Assembly (NCBI GenBank): GCA_013177945.1 | Contig: JABLXW010000003.1 | Span: 106,953 to 170,952 of the forward strand | Reading direction: 5' to 3' | Length of the DNA stretch: 64,000 nt | Source: Bacillota bacterium | Lineage (GTDB): Bacteria; Bacillota; DSM-12270; Thermacetogeniales; Thermacetogeniaceae | Shown: positions 46,794 through 56,508 of the stretch, piece by piece | Numbering within the stretch: the first letter of the stretch is position 1 | Layout of the letters: every line of letters begins with the position of its first letter | The notes under the pieces: model-generated | Seen by the model: only the letters and a program-made list of their open reading frames with translations | Databases searched by the model: none | Told to the model about the DNA's origin: nothing | Made by a program: the position numbers and the translations under genes

Positions 46794-47552
46794 ATGTCCC
46801 GGCGCTTTCCGGTCTTCTTTCAGGAAATCCAAGGAGAACTTGAGGTTGTTTTTAAAAAACTGGAAGTGCTTCTCCATCCCCAGGCAAAATTGCTGCTTCA
46901 GCAATTTTACCCGGACTTTGATTTGGACAGCGTGATTCCGCCGGGGCTTGTTTTGTTGGGAGCGCGCCTTTTTGCACATGCCGGGGCCGCGATTTTGCCT
47001 GCTCTTTTTATGGAGCTTATTTATCTGGCCACCACCCTTCACACCCTTCCCTCCCAAAAAAATAGAAAGGAAAGCCAGTTTTTAATTCTCGGAGGGGATT
47101 ACCTTTTCGGGCATCTGTTTTTTTTGCTCTGTAAGTTTGACTGCCTTTTCTTGCTGGACAGGCTGGCCCGGTTGATTCGGGAGATGAGTGAGGGATTCAC
47201 GCTTTTAGAAGCGGGCCGGCAGGAAGAGCGTGCCTTGAAAAACCGGGATGTTTTAGAGCAGCTTAAGAAACAGTATGGCAGTTTTTTTGGGGAGAGCTGC
47301 GCCCTGGGATGCCTTTTTGCAGGGGGGGATGAAGAAAAGCAATTGTTGATGCGCCATTTTGGTGTGGAGCTTGGGATCGCATACGGTGCCAAGAAAATTG
47401 GCCTGGAGCCGACCTTTTCTCTTTCTCACCTCAATCGGGCGCTCGAATTTTTAGCATCCTTTTCGGTTGGCCCCGGTCAGGAAGAGCTTGAAAGAGCCGC
47501 ACGCGAAATTGTTTTATCCACCCCGGAGAAACTATCCTGTGCTGCAAATTAA
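46794..47552 (+). CDS. Degenerate prenyl synthase-like protein, possible regulatory subunit
   Basis: A 252-residue protein with the outline of the all-alpha trans-prenyl synthase fold. It has FMELIYLATTLHTLPS where true enzymes read HMATLVHDDIID, and LGGDYLFGHLF where they read GDYLFAQA. Both Asp-rich catalytic motifs are lost, so it should not make prenyl diphosphates alone. A functional partner with both motifs lies 2.3 kb downstream. In Bacillus the long-chain synthase is a heterodimer with a non-catalytic chain. I therefore suggest a subunit role; the C-terminal half is not recognisable. Confidence 0.55.
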   Translation: MSRRFPVFFQEIQGELEVVFKKLEVLLHPQAKLLLQQFYPDFDLDSVIPPGLVLLGARLFAHAGAAILPALFMELIYLATTLHTLPSQKNRKESQFLILGGDYLFGHLFFLLCKFDCLFLLDRLARLIREMSEGFTLLEAGRQEERALKNRDVLEQLKKQYGSFFGESCALGCLFAGGDEEKQLLMRHFGVELGIAYGAKKIGLEPTFSLSHLNRALEFLASFSVGPGQEELERAAREIVLSTPEKLSCAAN

Positions 47553-47567
47553 CAGAGAATAAAAAAC

Positions 47568-47592
47568 GGTGCTTTTTAGGGCACCTTTTTTT
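47568..47592 (+). terminator. Terminator after the prenyl synthase-like gene
   Basis: GGTGC (47568-47572) pairs with GCACC (47581-47585), eight-base loop, then seven T residues. It separates this gene from ubiD. Confidence 0.7.
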
Positions 47593-47691
47593 ATTTTGGG
47601 CGATCCTTATTGTTTTTGCGGAAAATGTGCGCTAAACTTAAGAAATAAGCAAAAATAGTCAAGGCTGACGGCAGTTTTGGGAGGGATAAAT

Positions 47692-49143
47692 TTGGCTTAT
47701 CGTGATCTCCGGGAGTTTATTACGGTCCTCGAAAAAAGGGGTTTACTCCACAGGGTCAAGGCGGAGGTTGATCCAGTTCTGGAAATTACGGAAATCACGG
47801 ACCGGATCAGCAAACGAGGGGGGCCTGCTCTTCTTTTTGAAAGGGTTAAGGGTTCTGATTTTCCTGTTTTAATAAATGCCTTTGGCAGCAAAGAACGAAT
47901 GGAACTGGCGCTTGAGGTCGGCGATCTCGACGAGGTCGGGGCCCGGGTTGGGAAGCTTCTCCAGCTTCAGAACTTACCTGGCTCCTTCCTGGAAAAAATT
48001 AAACTTTTGCCCCGCCTGGCGGAAATGGGCAGCTGGACTCCAAAACTGGTCAAGAATGCTCCCTGCCAGGAGGTCGTTCATACCGATGATGCTTCTTTGG
48101 ATATTTTTCCGATTTTAAAATGCTGGCCGGGGGACGGGGGCCGCTATCTCACTCTTCCCCTTGTCTTCACAAAGGATCCCGAAACGGGCCAGCGCAACGC
48201 AGGGATGTACCGCCTTCAGGTTTTTGATGCCAGAACAACGGGAATGCACTGGCACATTCACAAAAACGGGGCCGAGAATTATAAAAAACACCAGGCTTTT
48301 GGGAAGCGGATGGAGGTGGCAGTTGCTTTGGGAGGAGATCCCGCCACTATTTATGCCGCCACCACACCTCTTCCCCATGGCTTCGACGAAATGCTCTTTG
48401 CAGGGTTCCTCCGGCAGCAGCCGGTGGAATTGGTTAAGTGCATTACCGTTGACTGCGAAGTGCCTGCCCATGCGGAAATTATTTTAGAAGGGTACGTGGA
48501 TCTCGAGGAAAAACGCCTGGAGGGGCCCTTCGGGGATCACACGGGGTATTACTCCCTCCCCGACTGGTATCCGGTTTTTCACATAACCTGCATCACACAC
48601 CGCCGGGATGCCATCTATCCCGCGACTGTTGTAGGGAAGCCCCCGATGGAAGACTGTTTTCTTGCGAAAGCTACCGAGAGAATTTTCCTCCCCATCATTA
48701 AGTTTTATCTTCCCGAAGTGGTTGATTTAAACCTTCCCCTTGAGGGAGTTTTTCATAGCTGCGCGGTTGTCGCAATAGAGAAGAGCTACCCCGGGCACGC
48801 GAAAAAGGTAATGTGCGCCCTGTGGGGTCTGGGACAGATGATGTTTACCAAAATGATTATTGTGGTGGATGCCCACGTAAATGTGCACGATATGGCCGAG
48901 GTATGGTGGAGGGTTTACAATAATGTGGATCCAAAGCGGGATTTTCTCTTCGTAGAGGGTCCTGTTGAAGTTCTGGACCATGCCTCTCCATTTCCTGCTT
49001 ACGGTTCCAAGGTGGGGATAGATGCCACCAAAAAGGGTCCCGGTGAAGGGCATTTCAGGGAATGGCCTGAGGAGATCGAGATGTTGCAGGAAATAAAAGA
49101 ACTGGTCACCGCAAGGTGGCGGGAGTATGGTTTTAACACCTAG
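47692..49143 (+). CDS. ubiD: UbiD-family prenylated-FMN decarboxylase
   Basis: A 483-residue decarboxylase of the UbiD family, which uses prenylated FMN to remove carboxyl groups from aromatic or unsaturated acids. Conserved pieces: YRDLREFITVLEKRG at the start, YLTLPLVFTKDPETGQRN, GMHWHIHKNGAENYK, AEIILEGYVDLEEKRLEGPFGDHTGYY and VVVDAHVNVHD. TTG at 47692 fits GGGAGGG upstream. The cofactor maker ubiX follows after 11 bases. The polyprenyl synthase next to it suggests a quinone pathway, or an aromatic acid decarboxylase. Confidence 0.93.
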   Translation: MAYRDLREFITVLEKRGLLHRVKAEVDPVLEITEITDRISKRGGPALLFERVKGSDFPVLINAFGSKERMELALEVGDLDEVGARVGKLLQLQNLPGSFLEKIKLLPRLAEMGSWTPKLVKNAPCQEVVHTDDASLDIFPILKCWPGDGGRYLTLPLVFTKDPETGQRNAGMYRLQVFDARTTGMHWHIHKNGAENYKKHQAFGKRMEVAVALGGDPATIYAATTPLPHGFDEMLFAGFLRQQPVELVKCITVDCEVPAHAEIILEGYVDLEEKRLEGPFGDHTGYYSLPDWYPVFHITCITHRRDAIYPATVVGKPPMEDCFLAKATERIFLPIIKFYLPEVVDLNLPLEGVFHSCAVVAIEKSYPGHAKKVMCALWGLGQMMFTKMIIVVDAHVNVHDMAEVWWRVYNNVDPKRDFLFVEGPVEVLDHASPFPAYGSKVGIDATKKGPGEGHFREWPEEIEMLQEIKELVTARWREYGFNT

Positions 49144-49154
49144 GGGGATTTTGG

Positions 49155-49745
49155 ATGGATACTTGGGTTTTTGCAATTACTGGTGCTACGGGAGCAATTT
49201 ACGCAGAAAAACTCTTAAAAGCTTTAAAAGTGCACAAGACAAGAATTTGTTTAGTCATCACAGAGCCGGGAATGCGTGTGGTCAAAGACGAATTGGGCTG
49301 GACGTTGGGCGGAACACCAGAGGAAATCGAACGGAAGCTCAGGGGTTATTTGGGATACGCCCCCAGGGATGATTCTCTTTCCTACTTTGACTGGCGGGAT
49401 GTTGGTTGCTGTCTTGCAACCGGATCTTTTCCAACAAAAGGAATGCTCGTAGTTCCCTGCAGCATGGCTACCCTTGCGGGGATTGCAGGAGGCATGTCCC
49501 GGAACCTCGTAGAGCGGGCTGCAGATGTGACGCTGAAAGAAAGGCGCCCGCTGGTGCTTGTGCCGCGCGAAACGCCGCTCAACCCCATCCAGATCAGGAA
49601 CATGCTTACCCTCGCGGAAATCGGTGTTCATATCGTCCCTCCGATGCCCGCCTTTTATTTCGGCCCCCGGAGTATCGAGGACCTGGTAGAATTTTTTACA
49701 GCGCGCCTTCTCAATTTAATAGGGTACGAGCACCGTTTTCCTTAA
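49155..49745 (+). CDS. ubiX: Flavin prenyltransferase UbiX
   Basis: Makes prenylated FMN from FMN and dimethylallyl phosphate for UbiD. It is 196 residues long, normal for the family. It opens with the flavin-binding loop AITGATGAIYAEKLL. VPCSMATLAGIAGGMSRNLVERAADV and LVLVPRETPLNPIQIRNM are the phosphate and prenyl-site regions. ATG at 49155 follows GGGGGATT. Directly downstream of ubiD, as in many bacteria. Confidence 0.94.
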   Translation: MDTWVFAITGATGAIYAEKLLKALKVHKTRICLVITEPGMRVVKDELGWTLGGTPEEIERKLRGYLGYAPRDDSLSYFDWRDVGCCLATGSFPTKGMLVVPCSMATLAGIAGGMSRNLVERAADVTLKERRPLVLVPRETPLNPIQIRNMLTLAEIGVHIVPPMPAFYFGPRSIEDLVEFFTARLLNLIGYEHRFP

Positions 49746-49843
49746 CCGAACAGAAAATTGAAAAAAGTTTCATGCTGCGCTTGAAAGGAGTTTGCCGAGG
49801 GTTCCCGAATTATTTCTTTGACGATTTTCTTCAGGTGGGGCTA

Positions 49844-50812
49844 ATGAATTACCGGGATATTTTAAAAGAGATTTTCAGCGATCTGGCATATGTGGAAACC
49901 GAGTTGGAAAGGTATGCCCTTACCTCAAAGACCGTTTTGGGGGAGTCCGCAGGCCATTTGCTCAGGGCCGGCGGAAAAAGGCTGCGCCCCGCCTTTGTCC
50001 TTCTTGCCGGGAAGTTTTCTAATTATATACTCGAACGCCTGGGGCCGCTTGCAGTCGCGATTGAGTTGATTCACATGGCAACCCTCGTGCACGATGACAT
50101 CATTGACGGTGCTCCCACGCGCCGGGGCCTGCCCACGGTGAGGGCGCGGTGGGGAGATCCCGTTGCTTTGTATACCGGGGATTACCTTTTTGCCCAGGCC
50201 CTGACACTTGTTGCCAGGCACGGAAACGCTCAGATTGCCCGGATCCTTGCTGAGGTAAGCCTTAAAATGTGCGAAGGTGAAATTGAGCAGATTGAAACAA
50301 CCGGAAAACTCGATCAGGGGGTTCGTGCTTACCTGCGGCGAATCAAACGAAAAACGGCTCTTCTCATTTCTTCTTGCTGCCTGATCGGTGCTGTGGCCAG
50401 CGACGCCCCGCCTGTTGTTGGGAGATGTTTGAAGAATTACGGCTATTATATAGGAATGGCATTCCAGATTAGCGATGATATTCTTGATTTTGTGGGGAAT
50501 GAAGAAACTTTTGGGAAGCCTGTCGGGAGCGACCTGCGCCAGGGAATTATCACCCTGCCCGTCATTTATGCTTTAAAGGATGAAACCTGGGGGCCCCGGT
50601 TGGCGCAGCTTATTTTAAGCGAAAATAAAGGAGAGCCGGAATGGGAAGAGATCTTGGAGTTGATTAGGGTTTCGGGTGCCCTGGAATCTGCACAGAACCT
50701 CTGCAATCAATACCTTGCCAAGGCAAAACAGCAGCTTGCACTGCTCCCAGATCTCCCGCCCCGGCAAATTCTAGCTGCAATCACGGATTTTGTCGGAAAC
50801 CGGGATTTTTAA
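49844..50812 (+). CDS. Polyprenyl (hepta/octaprenyl-type) diphosphate synthase
   Basis: A 322-residue trans-prenyl synthase with full motifs: GGKRLRPAFVLLAG, first Asp-rich HDDIIDGAPTRRG, GDYLFAQALTL, KTALLISSCCLIGA and second Asp-rich FQISDDILDFVG. It elongates farnesyl diphosphate for a menaquinone side chain. ATG at 49844 follows CAGGTGGGG; the frame reads 146 codons further upstream over ubiX but this is overlap. The degenerate paralogue at 46794 may be its partner subunit. Confidence 0.93.
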   Translation: MNYRDILKEIFSDLAYVETELERYALTSKTVLGESAGHLLRAGGKRLRPAFVLLAGKFSNYILERLGPLAVAIELIHMATLVHDDIIDGAPTRRGLPTVRARWGDPVALYTGDYLFAQALTLVARHGNAQIARILAEVSLKMCEGEIEQIETTGKLDQGVRAYLRRIKRKTALLISSCCLIGAVASDAPPVVGRCLKNYGYYIGMAFQISDDILDFVGNEETFGKPVGSDLRQGIITLPVIYALKDETWGPRLAQLILSENKGEPEWEEILELIRVSGALESAQNLCNQYLAKAKQQLALLPDLPPRQILAAITDFVGNRDF

Positions 50813-50834
50813 ACTCAGTAAGGGAGGGGATAGC

Positions 50835-51611
50835 ATGACGGAAAAAGAACTTCATGAGGCAGAACAGGAAGCGATGCCTTTGCTGAAACACCTTGAAGAA
50901 CTCCGGAAGGTCATTATTGTTTCCCTTGTTGCAGTTGGCATTGCCAGCATCGCCTCCTTCTTTTTTGTGGACCAGATTCTGGCGGTTCTTACAAAGCCCG
51001 TCCGGGATCTGGGCCATGATATTGTATTTACCGCAATGACGGAGGGCATCTTCACTAAATTCAAGGTTGCCCTGCTGGCGGGGGTGATTGCCGCCTCTCC
51101 TGTTATACTCTGGCAGTTCTGGCGCTTTTTAGTTCCTGCTCTTTACCCTCATGAAAAAAGGTACATCCTCAGACTTGTTCCCATTTCCATTTTGCTTTTT
51201 GCAGGGGGGGTTGTTTTTGCTTATTTTGCAGTTTTCCCGGTGGCGGTTTTCTTTTTAATCAAGCTTGCCGGGGAATTCGAGCCGATGCTGACAATAAGCA
51301 AGTATTTTTCCTTCACCCTGACCTTTTTAATTCCTTTCGGGCTAATTTTTGAGCTGCCTTTAATTGTCTATTTTCTCGCCCAAATCGGGGTGATTACCCC
51401 CGAATGGCTGGTGCGAAATCGGAAATATTCAATTGTTTTCACGTTCATCCTTGCGGCGATCCTGACCCCGGGCCCGGATCCTCTCTCCCAGTCAATTATG
51501 GCGGCACCGATGCTTGTTCTTTACGAAGTGGGGATTCTTGTGGCTAAAGTAGTAGCCAGAAAGAGGCATGCCCGGTTTAGCGAACTCGCAGAGGAGGAAG
51601 GTACTATTTGA
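50835..51611 (+). CDS. tatC: Sec-independent (Tat) protein translocase subunit TatC
   Basis: A 258-residue membrane protein with six predicted segments, recognising twin-arginine signal peptides. Motifs: LLKHLEELRKVII at the start, LVPALYPHEKRY in the first periplasmic region (PxLxxxEk motif), FGLIFELPLIVYF and ILTPGPDPLSQ near the end. ATG at 50835 has AGGGAGGGG upstream. No tatA lies in the window. The next operon encodes a formate dehydrogenase with a Tat signal, a natural client. Confidence 0.95.
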   Translation: MTEKELHEAEQEAMPLLKHLEELRKVIIVSLVAVGIASIASFFFVDQILAVLTKPVRDLGHDIVFTAMTEGIFTKFKVALLAGVIAASPVILWQFWRFLVPALYPHEKRYILRLVPISILLFAGGVVFAYFAVFPVAVFFLIKLAGEFEPMLTISKYFSFTLTFLIPFGLIFELPLIVYFLAQIGVITPEWLVRNRKYSIVFTFILAAILTPGPDPLSQSIMAAPMLVLYEVGILVAKVVARKRHARFSELAEEEGTI

Positions 51612-51642
51612 TAGGACAACTATTTTGAATTTTTGGAATAAT

Positions 51643-51667
51643 TCCCTCTGAAGGGGGGACCTTTTTA
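51643..51667 (+). terminator. Weak terminator after tatC
   Basis: TCCC-TCTGAAGG-GGGA hairpin (several registers possible) followed by CCTTTTTATTT. Stem is short. Confidence 0.4.
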
Positions 51668-51924
51668 TTTCTGTACAAAGCAGGAATTTTTAAGTAGCTG
51701 ACGAATATTATACAGGGACTGTTGTCTTAGATTTATTTTCTTAAAATTGCTCATTTTAATTGTATTTAATTACAAATGATGGGGGGTGAAAAAAACTCAG
51801 GAGCGGGGAGGTTTTTTGTTTTCAAGACCGGGAAACGAAAAGGCGCAGTTCGTTGAAAGAGGGGCCTTTTTCCGAAAAAGGGTTCCTTCAGTGCCCAAAA
51901 AAGAAAAAAGGAGTGAGGGATTAG
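51668..51924. other. fdh leader region
   Basis: About 255 AT- then G-rich bases. Several partly complementary G/C runs (AGGGGCCTTTTTCCGAAAAAGG at 51859-51880 region) could form a leader hairpin. I do not recognise a molybdenum-cofactor or other riboswitch. AAGGAG at about 51907 serves as ribosome site for fdhA. Confidence 0.35.
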
Positions 51925-54900
51925 GTGAGACTGACAAGGCGCGAATTCCTCAAGATCTCTGGCGCCGCGGTTGCCACCTTGCCGGCCCTCGGTTTCGACC
52001 TCGCGCCTGCATGGGCTCAGGTTGGAGAGTTCCGGATCAAGAACGTTCAACCGGTTCCTACAATTTGCCCTTATTGCGGGTGCGGTTGTGGTTTAGTAGT
52101 ATATGCTGCAGAGGGAAAGGTCATCAATACCGAGGGTGATCCTGATCACCCCATTAATCAGGGGTCCACATGCAGCAAGGGGGCCGCGCTTTACCAGATT
52201 TATGACAACACGCGGCGGATGCGGAAGCCTCTTTACCGTGCGCCGGGAAGCGACCATTGGGAGGAAAAGGACTGGGACTGGGTTTTAGAAAAAATTGCAC
52301 AAAAAGTCAAGGAAACTCGTGATTCCAGCTTTATCTCAAAGGAGAAAGTAAAAACAAAGGATCCCGAAACCGGGGCGGAAAAAGAGGTAGAAGTTACTGT
52401 TAACAGGACGGAAGCCATAGCCAGCCTGGGCGGGGCGGCTCTGGATAACGAGGAGTGCTACCTTATATCAAAGTTAATGCGGAGTCTCGGGGTGGTGTTC
52501 CTCGAGCATCAAGCACGGATATGACACTCTCCGACGGTTGCCGGTCTGGCACCAACTTTTGGCAGAGGTGTAATGACAAACCACTGGAACGACTTGCAGA
52601 ATACCGACTGTGCGTTGATCATCGGGAGCAACGCTGCGGAAAACCACCCGATGTCTTTTAAGTGGCTGACAGCAGCCAGAGAGAAGCGGGGGGCCAAGAT
52701 TATCCACGTAGATCCACGTTTTACCCGGACTTCGGCAATGGCGGATATCTATGCACCACTCCGTTCGGGTACAGATATTGCTTTTATCGGGGGCTTGATT
52801 AATTACGTTATTCAAAACAAGCTCTACCACCACGACTACGTAGTAAATTATACCAATGCTGCTTTTATCATCGATGACGGGTTTGATTTCAAAGACGGGA
52901 TCTTCAGCGGATATGACCCTGAGAAGAGGAAATACGATCAGAAAACCTGGACATATAAAACCGATGCCGAGGGAAAACCGCTCAAAGACCCGACACTACA
53001 GCACCCGCGCTGCGTCTTCCAGCTTCTCAAAAAACATTATGAACGGTACGATGTAGATACTGTCTGCAAGATCACAGGAACTCCGAGAGATCTTTATTTA
53101 AAGGTAGCGGAAGCTTTCGGGGCAACAGGGGCGCCGGATAAGTCCGGAGTAATCATGTATGCGATGGGGACAACCCAGCATACAGTAGGCTCCCAGAACG
53201 TCCGGAGCTATGCAATTCTCCAGTTGCTGCTCGGCAATATCGGGGTGCCGGGAGGAGGCATCGCGGCGATGCGGGGCGAATCCAACGTCCAGGGCTCCAC
53301 GGATATGGGGCTCCTCAGCCATTACCTTACAGCTTACAACCCGGCGCCTACGAACGATCCGGCATACGCAACCCTCGAAGGCTACGTCAAGAAGGAGACC
53401 CCGAAGGCAGGCTTCTGGAGCAACAGGCCCAAGTTCCTCATCAGTATGCTGAAGTCGTGGTTCGGAGATGCTGCTACCAGGGAAAACGAATTCGCTTACC
53501 AGTACCTTCCCAAGCGCGATGCCAACCGGAACTACACCCATATCGGCTTATTTGAGGCGATGTACGACGGCGTTATTAAAGGGCTCTTTGTTTTTGGTTC
53601 AAATCCTGTTGTCGGAGGCCCCAACGCCAATAAAGAGGCCAAGGCTCTGGAAAATTTAGACTGGATGGTGGCCGTTGACCTCTGGGAAACGGAAACATCT
53701 GCCTTCTGGTCTCGAGAGGCCGGTGTTGATCCCGCAAAAATCAAGACAGAGGTTTTCTTCCTCCCTGCCTGTTCGTCTTTTGAAAAGCAGGGAACGGTTA
53801 CAAACAGCGGGCGCTGGGTGCAGTTCCGCTGGAAGGCCGTCGACCCCGTTGGCGAATCGCGCAGCGACCTCGAAATTGTTTACGAACTGGGCAAAAGAAT
53901 TAAGAGTTTGTATGCAGGGAGCACGAAACCGGAAGATAAGCCAATCATCGATCTCACCTGGAACTACAGCGAGGAGGAAGAGAAGCTTTTAGATGAAGTC
54001 CAGCGGGAGATCAACGGCTATGACCTGACTACCGGGAAGCTTATGGAGAAATTCGGAGATCTTAAAGATGACGGGACTACCTCCAGCGGCGTCTGGGTCC
54101 TCTGCGGCATGTACACGGAGGAGGGGAACAAAACCCAGAAGCGGGACAACAGAGATACTACCGGCATTGGTCAGTATCCCAATTGGGCCTTTGCCTGGCC
54201 GATTAACAGGCGGATCGTTTATAACAGGTGTTCTGCAGATCTGGAGGGCAGACCCTGGTCTGAGATTAAGAAGCTGATTTGGTGGGATCCCACCAAAGGC
54301 GATCCGGCCAAGGGCGAGAAAGGAAAATGGGTAGGCTTCGATGTGCCTGATTTCAAGCCGACGCTGGCACCTTCGGATCCGGGCGGAAAAGAACCCTTCA
54401 TCATGAAGGACGACGGTGTGGGCGGCCTCTTTGCGAAAATGGCCGATGGACCCTTCCCCGAGCACTACGAACCCTGGGAGAGCCCGGTGCCAAATCTCCT
54501 CTCTTCAGTTCAGCTGAACCCGGCTGTGAAGATCTGGAATACGCCTATGAACGAGCAGGGTACCCCTGATAAATATCCGATTATCGGGACAACATATCGG
54601 GTTTCTGAGCACTGGCAGGCCGGGGCGATGACGCGCAACTTGCCGTGGCTCGCAGAGCTAATGCCGAATGTGTTTGTGGAGATGAGCGAAGAGCTGGCCG
54701 AAGAAAAAGGAATTAAAAATGGAGATGTGGTTACAGTAGAATCGGCGCGCGGGAAGGTAACTGCTATCGCCTGTGTCACCAGGCGGTTCAAGCCCTTCAA
54801 TATAAACGGGAAGAAGATCCACCAAATCGGAATTCTCTGGCATTATGGGTACAAGGGCGTGGCTACTGGCGATCCGGCAAACAGGCTGACTCCCCATATC

Positions 54901-54969
54901 GGTGATGCCAACACGACAATTCCGGAATATAAGGCTTGGCTCTGCAATGTCTACAAGGGGGTGAGCTAA
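51925..54969 (+). CDS. fdhA: Formate dehydrogenase catalytic subunit, selenocysteine protein, Tat-exported
   Basis: Oxidises formate with a Mo/W-bis-pterin centre. The gene is one 1,014-residue frame that passes an in-frame TGA at 52522 (residue 200): context EHQARI-Sec-HSPTVAGLAP, exactly where FdhA carries its metal-ligand Sec. It is followed by a bSECIS hairpin. The N-terminus has a twin-arginine signal (RREFLKISGAAVA, cleaved after APAWA), then a [4Fe-4S] ferredoxin-like site CPYCGCGCGLVV with Cys at STCSKGAAL. Later motifs include GTTQHTVGSQNVR, NIGVPGGGIAAMRGESNVQG and a C-terminal aspartate-decarboxylase-like barrel. GTG start after AAAGGAG. It forms an operon with fdhB and fdhC. Confidence 0.97.
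52522..52560 (+). promoter_or_regulatory. Bacterial SECIS element for the fdhA UGA codon
   Basis: Directly after TGA (52522-52524), GGTTGCC (52536-52542) pairs with GGCACC (52548-52553) with one bulged T, capped by loop GGTCT. A bulged U next to a GGUCU loop is the SelB-binding shape known from Escherichia coli fdhF. Confidence 0.88.
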
Positions 54970-54970
54970 A

Positions 54971-55768
54971 GTGGCGTATCTGGGATTACTCATCGATACA
55001 ACAAAGTGCATCGGCTGCCGGGGGTGCCAGGTGGCCTGCAAGCAGTGGAACCAGCTCCCTGCTGAGCCCACTACCTTTAAGGGAACATACCAGAATCACC
55101 CGGACCTGACGGCAAATAACTTTACCATTGTGGCGTATAACGAGTACGAAGAAAACGGGCAGCTAAAGTGGTACTTTGCGAAGCGCCAGTGCATGCACTG
55201 CCTGGACCCCGCCTGCATGAAGGTGTGCCCTCGGAAGGCGATTTCGCGAACGGAGACGGGCGCGGTTGTCCGGGATATGACCAGGTGCGTGGGTTGCCAG
55301 TACTGTACTTATGCCTGCCCCTTCCATGTGCCTAAGTACAATGCTGCAATTGATAAAGTAACCAAATGCTCCCTGTGTGCAAACAGGGTTGCTGAAGGGC
55401 TGGCTCCTGCCTGTGTTAAAGCATGTGTAACCGGTGCACTCCAGTTCGGGAAGAGGGAGGAGCTTTTGGCCCTGGCAAAAGAGCGGGTGAACTCCCTCCT
55501 TCCCAGTTGTCCGCAGGCAAATGTCTATGGGGAAACCGAGGTTGGAGGAACAAATGTTTTGTACGTCCTTGCAGATCGCCCCAGCAAATATGGTCTCCCC
55601 GAAGATCCCAAGGTTTCGCCTGTTACGATTGCCTGGAACGATTACATTAAACCTTACGGGCCGTGGCTGATTGCCCTCACCGCAGCGGGTTCGGTTCTGA
55701 GTTTCTTCACAACCCGCCTGATGGGGGCCGGCAAAGCTGCCCACGAGGAGGAAAAACTCCATGGCTAA
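54971..55768 (+). CDS. fdhB: Formate dehydrogenase iron-sulfur beta subunit
   Basis: A 265-residue electron-transfer subunit with four cysteine clusters for [4Fe-4S] centres: CIGCRGCQVACKQW, CMHCLDPACMKVCP, CVGCQYCTYACPF and CSLCANRVAEGLAPACVKAC. A C-terminal hydrophobic helix (GPWLIALTAAGSVLSFFTT) anchors it to the membrane. GTG at 54971 lies one base after the fdhA stop. It overlaps fdhC by eight bases. It passes electrons from FdhA to the cytochrome subunit. Confidence 0.96.
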   Translation: MAYLGLLIDTTKCIGCRGCQVACKQWNQLPAEPTTFKGTYQNHPDLTANNFTIVAYNEYEENGQLKWYFAKRQCMHCLDPACMKVCPRKAISRTETGAVVRDMTRCVGCQYCTYACPFHVPKYNAAIDKVTKCSLCANRVAEGLAPACVKACVTGALQFGKREELLALAKERVNSLLPSCPQANVYGETEVGGTNVLYVLADRPSKYGLPEDPKVSPVTIAWNDYIKPYGPWLIALTAAGSVLSFFTTRLMGAGKAAHEEEKLHG

Positions 55769-56420
55769 GAGCGAAGAGAGAATTCTCAAGTGCAGCGGCG
55801 GGGCGCGGTTTGTCCACTGGAGCCATACCATTTGCTGGTTTATCTTGCTCTTAACGGGTCTGGTGATGTTCTCTTCTAAGTGGTGTGGTTGGCTTGCGCC
55901 GGTTTTTGGAGGAGTAAACGGGGCAAATCTGGTACACAGAATCATGGCAGTCATCTTTATCGCAATTCCCTTAATTGGGCTTCTGCTGAGGCCGCGCAGC
56001 TTCGTAAACTGGATGAAGGAAGCAGCCAGTTGGGGCAAAGACGAAATTGAGTTCATGATGAAGTTTCCCCTTGATTTTCTGGGTTTTCCTGTCAAGATGC
56101 CGCCCCAGGGCAGGATCAATGCCGGTCAGAAAATAAATTCTTTCCTTTTTCCGCTGATGGGCTTACTCATCGCCTTAAGTGGAATCGTCATGTGGTTTCC
56201 TGGCAATTTTCCTGCCTGGCTGGTTCGCCTTGCCTATCCTGTTCATGACGTTGCCTGGATCATTGGGACCGCCCAGCTTATGTTTCACGCTTATCTGGGT
56301 TCCCTTCACCCTGGTTCTGGTGAGTCTTTCTGGGCGATGTTCGGCGATGGAAAGGTGAGAGCCAGCTGGGCTAAGCACCACCATACAAAGTGGTACCAGG
56401 AGCTTTATGGAAAGGATTGA
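55761..56420 (+). CDS. fdhC: Formate dehydrogenase cytochrome b gamma subunit
   Basis: A 219-residue membrane protein with four segments, similar to FdnI-type cytochrome b556. Candidate haem histidines occur in FVHWSHTICWF, VHRIMAVIF, YPVHDVAWIIG and LMFHAYLGSLHPG. ATG at 55761 overlaps fdhB. Its presence indicates that formate oxidation is linked to the quinone pool on the outer face of the membrane, in line with the Tat signal of FdhA and the polyprenyl synthase genes nearby. Confidence 0.93.
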   Translation: MAKSEERILKCSGGARFVHWSHTICWFILLLTGLVMFSSKWCGWLAPVFGGVNGANLVHRIMAVIFIAIPLIGLLLRPRSFVNWMKEAASWGKDEIEFMMKFPLDFLGFPVKMPPQGRINAGQKINSFLFPLMGLLIALSGIVMWFPGNFPAWLVRLAYPVHDVAWIIGTAQLMFHAYLGSLHPGSGESFWAMFGDGKVRASWAKHHHTKWYQELYGKD

Positions 56421-56436
56421 TGCTTTTTAAAATTTC

Positions 56437-56470
56437 AAAGAGGGGGTTGGGAAAGCACCCCCTCTTTTAT
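56437..56470 (+). terminator. Terminator or attenuator after fdhC
   Basis: AAAGAGGGGGT (56437-56447) and ACCCCCTCTTT (56457-56467) form a perfect 11-bp stem with T residues after it. fdhE lies only about 40 bases further, so it may partly reduce fdhE expression. Confidence 0.85.
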
Positions 56471-56508
56471 TCTGTTATTTCTTGCCAGAACTGCGAGGAG
56501 GGACTGTC

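Noticed and set aside
49406..49843. 146-codon N-terminal extension of the polyprenyl synthase
   Set aside because: Overlaps ubiX completely; ATG at 49844 has a ribosome site and gives the standard length.
52525..54969. Formate dehydrogenase as two separate genes
   Set aside because: Both parts are in the same frame around TGA at the known selenocysteine site, with a bSECIS hairpin and no ribosome site before the second ATG.
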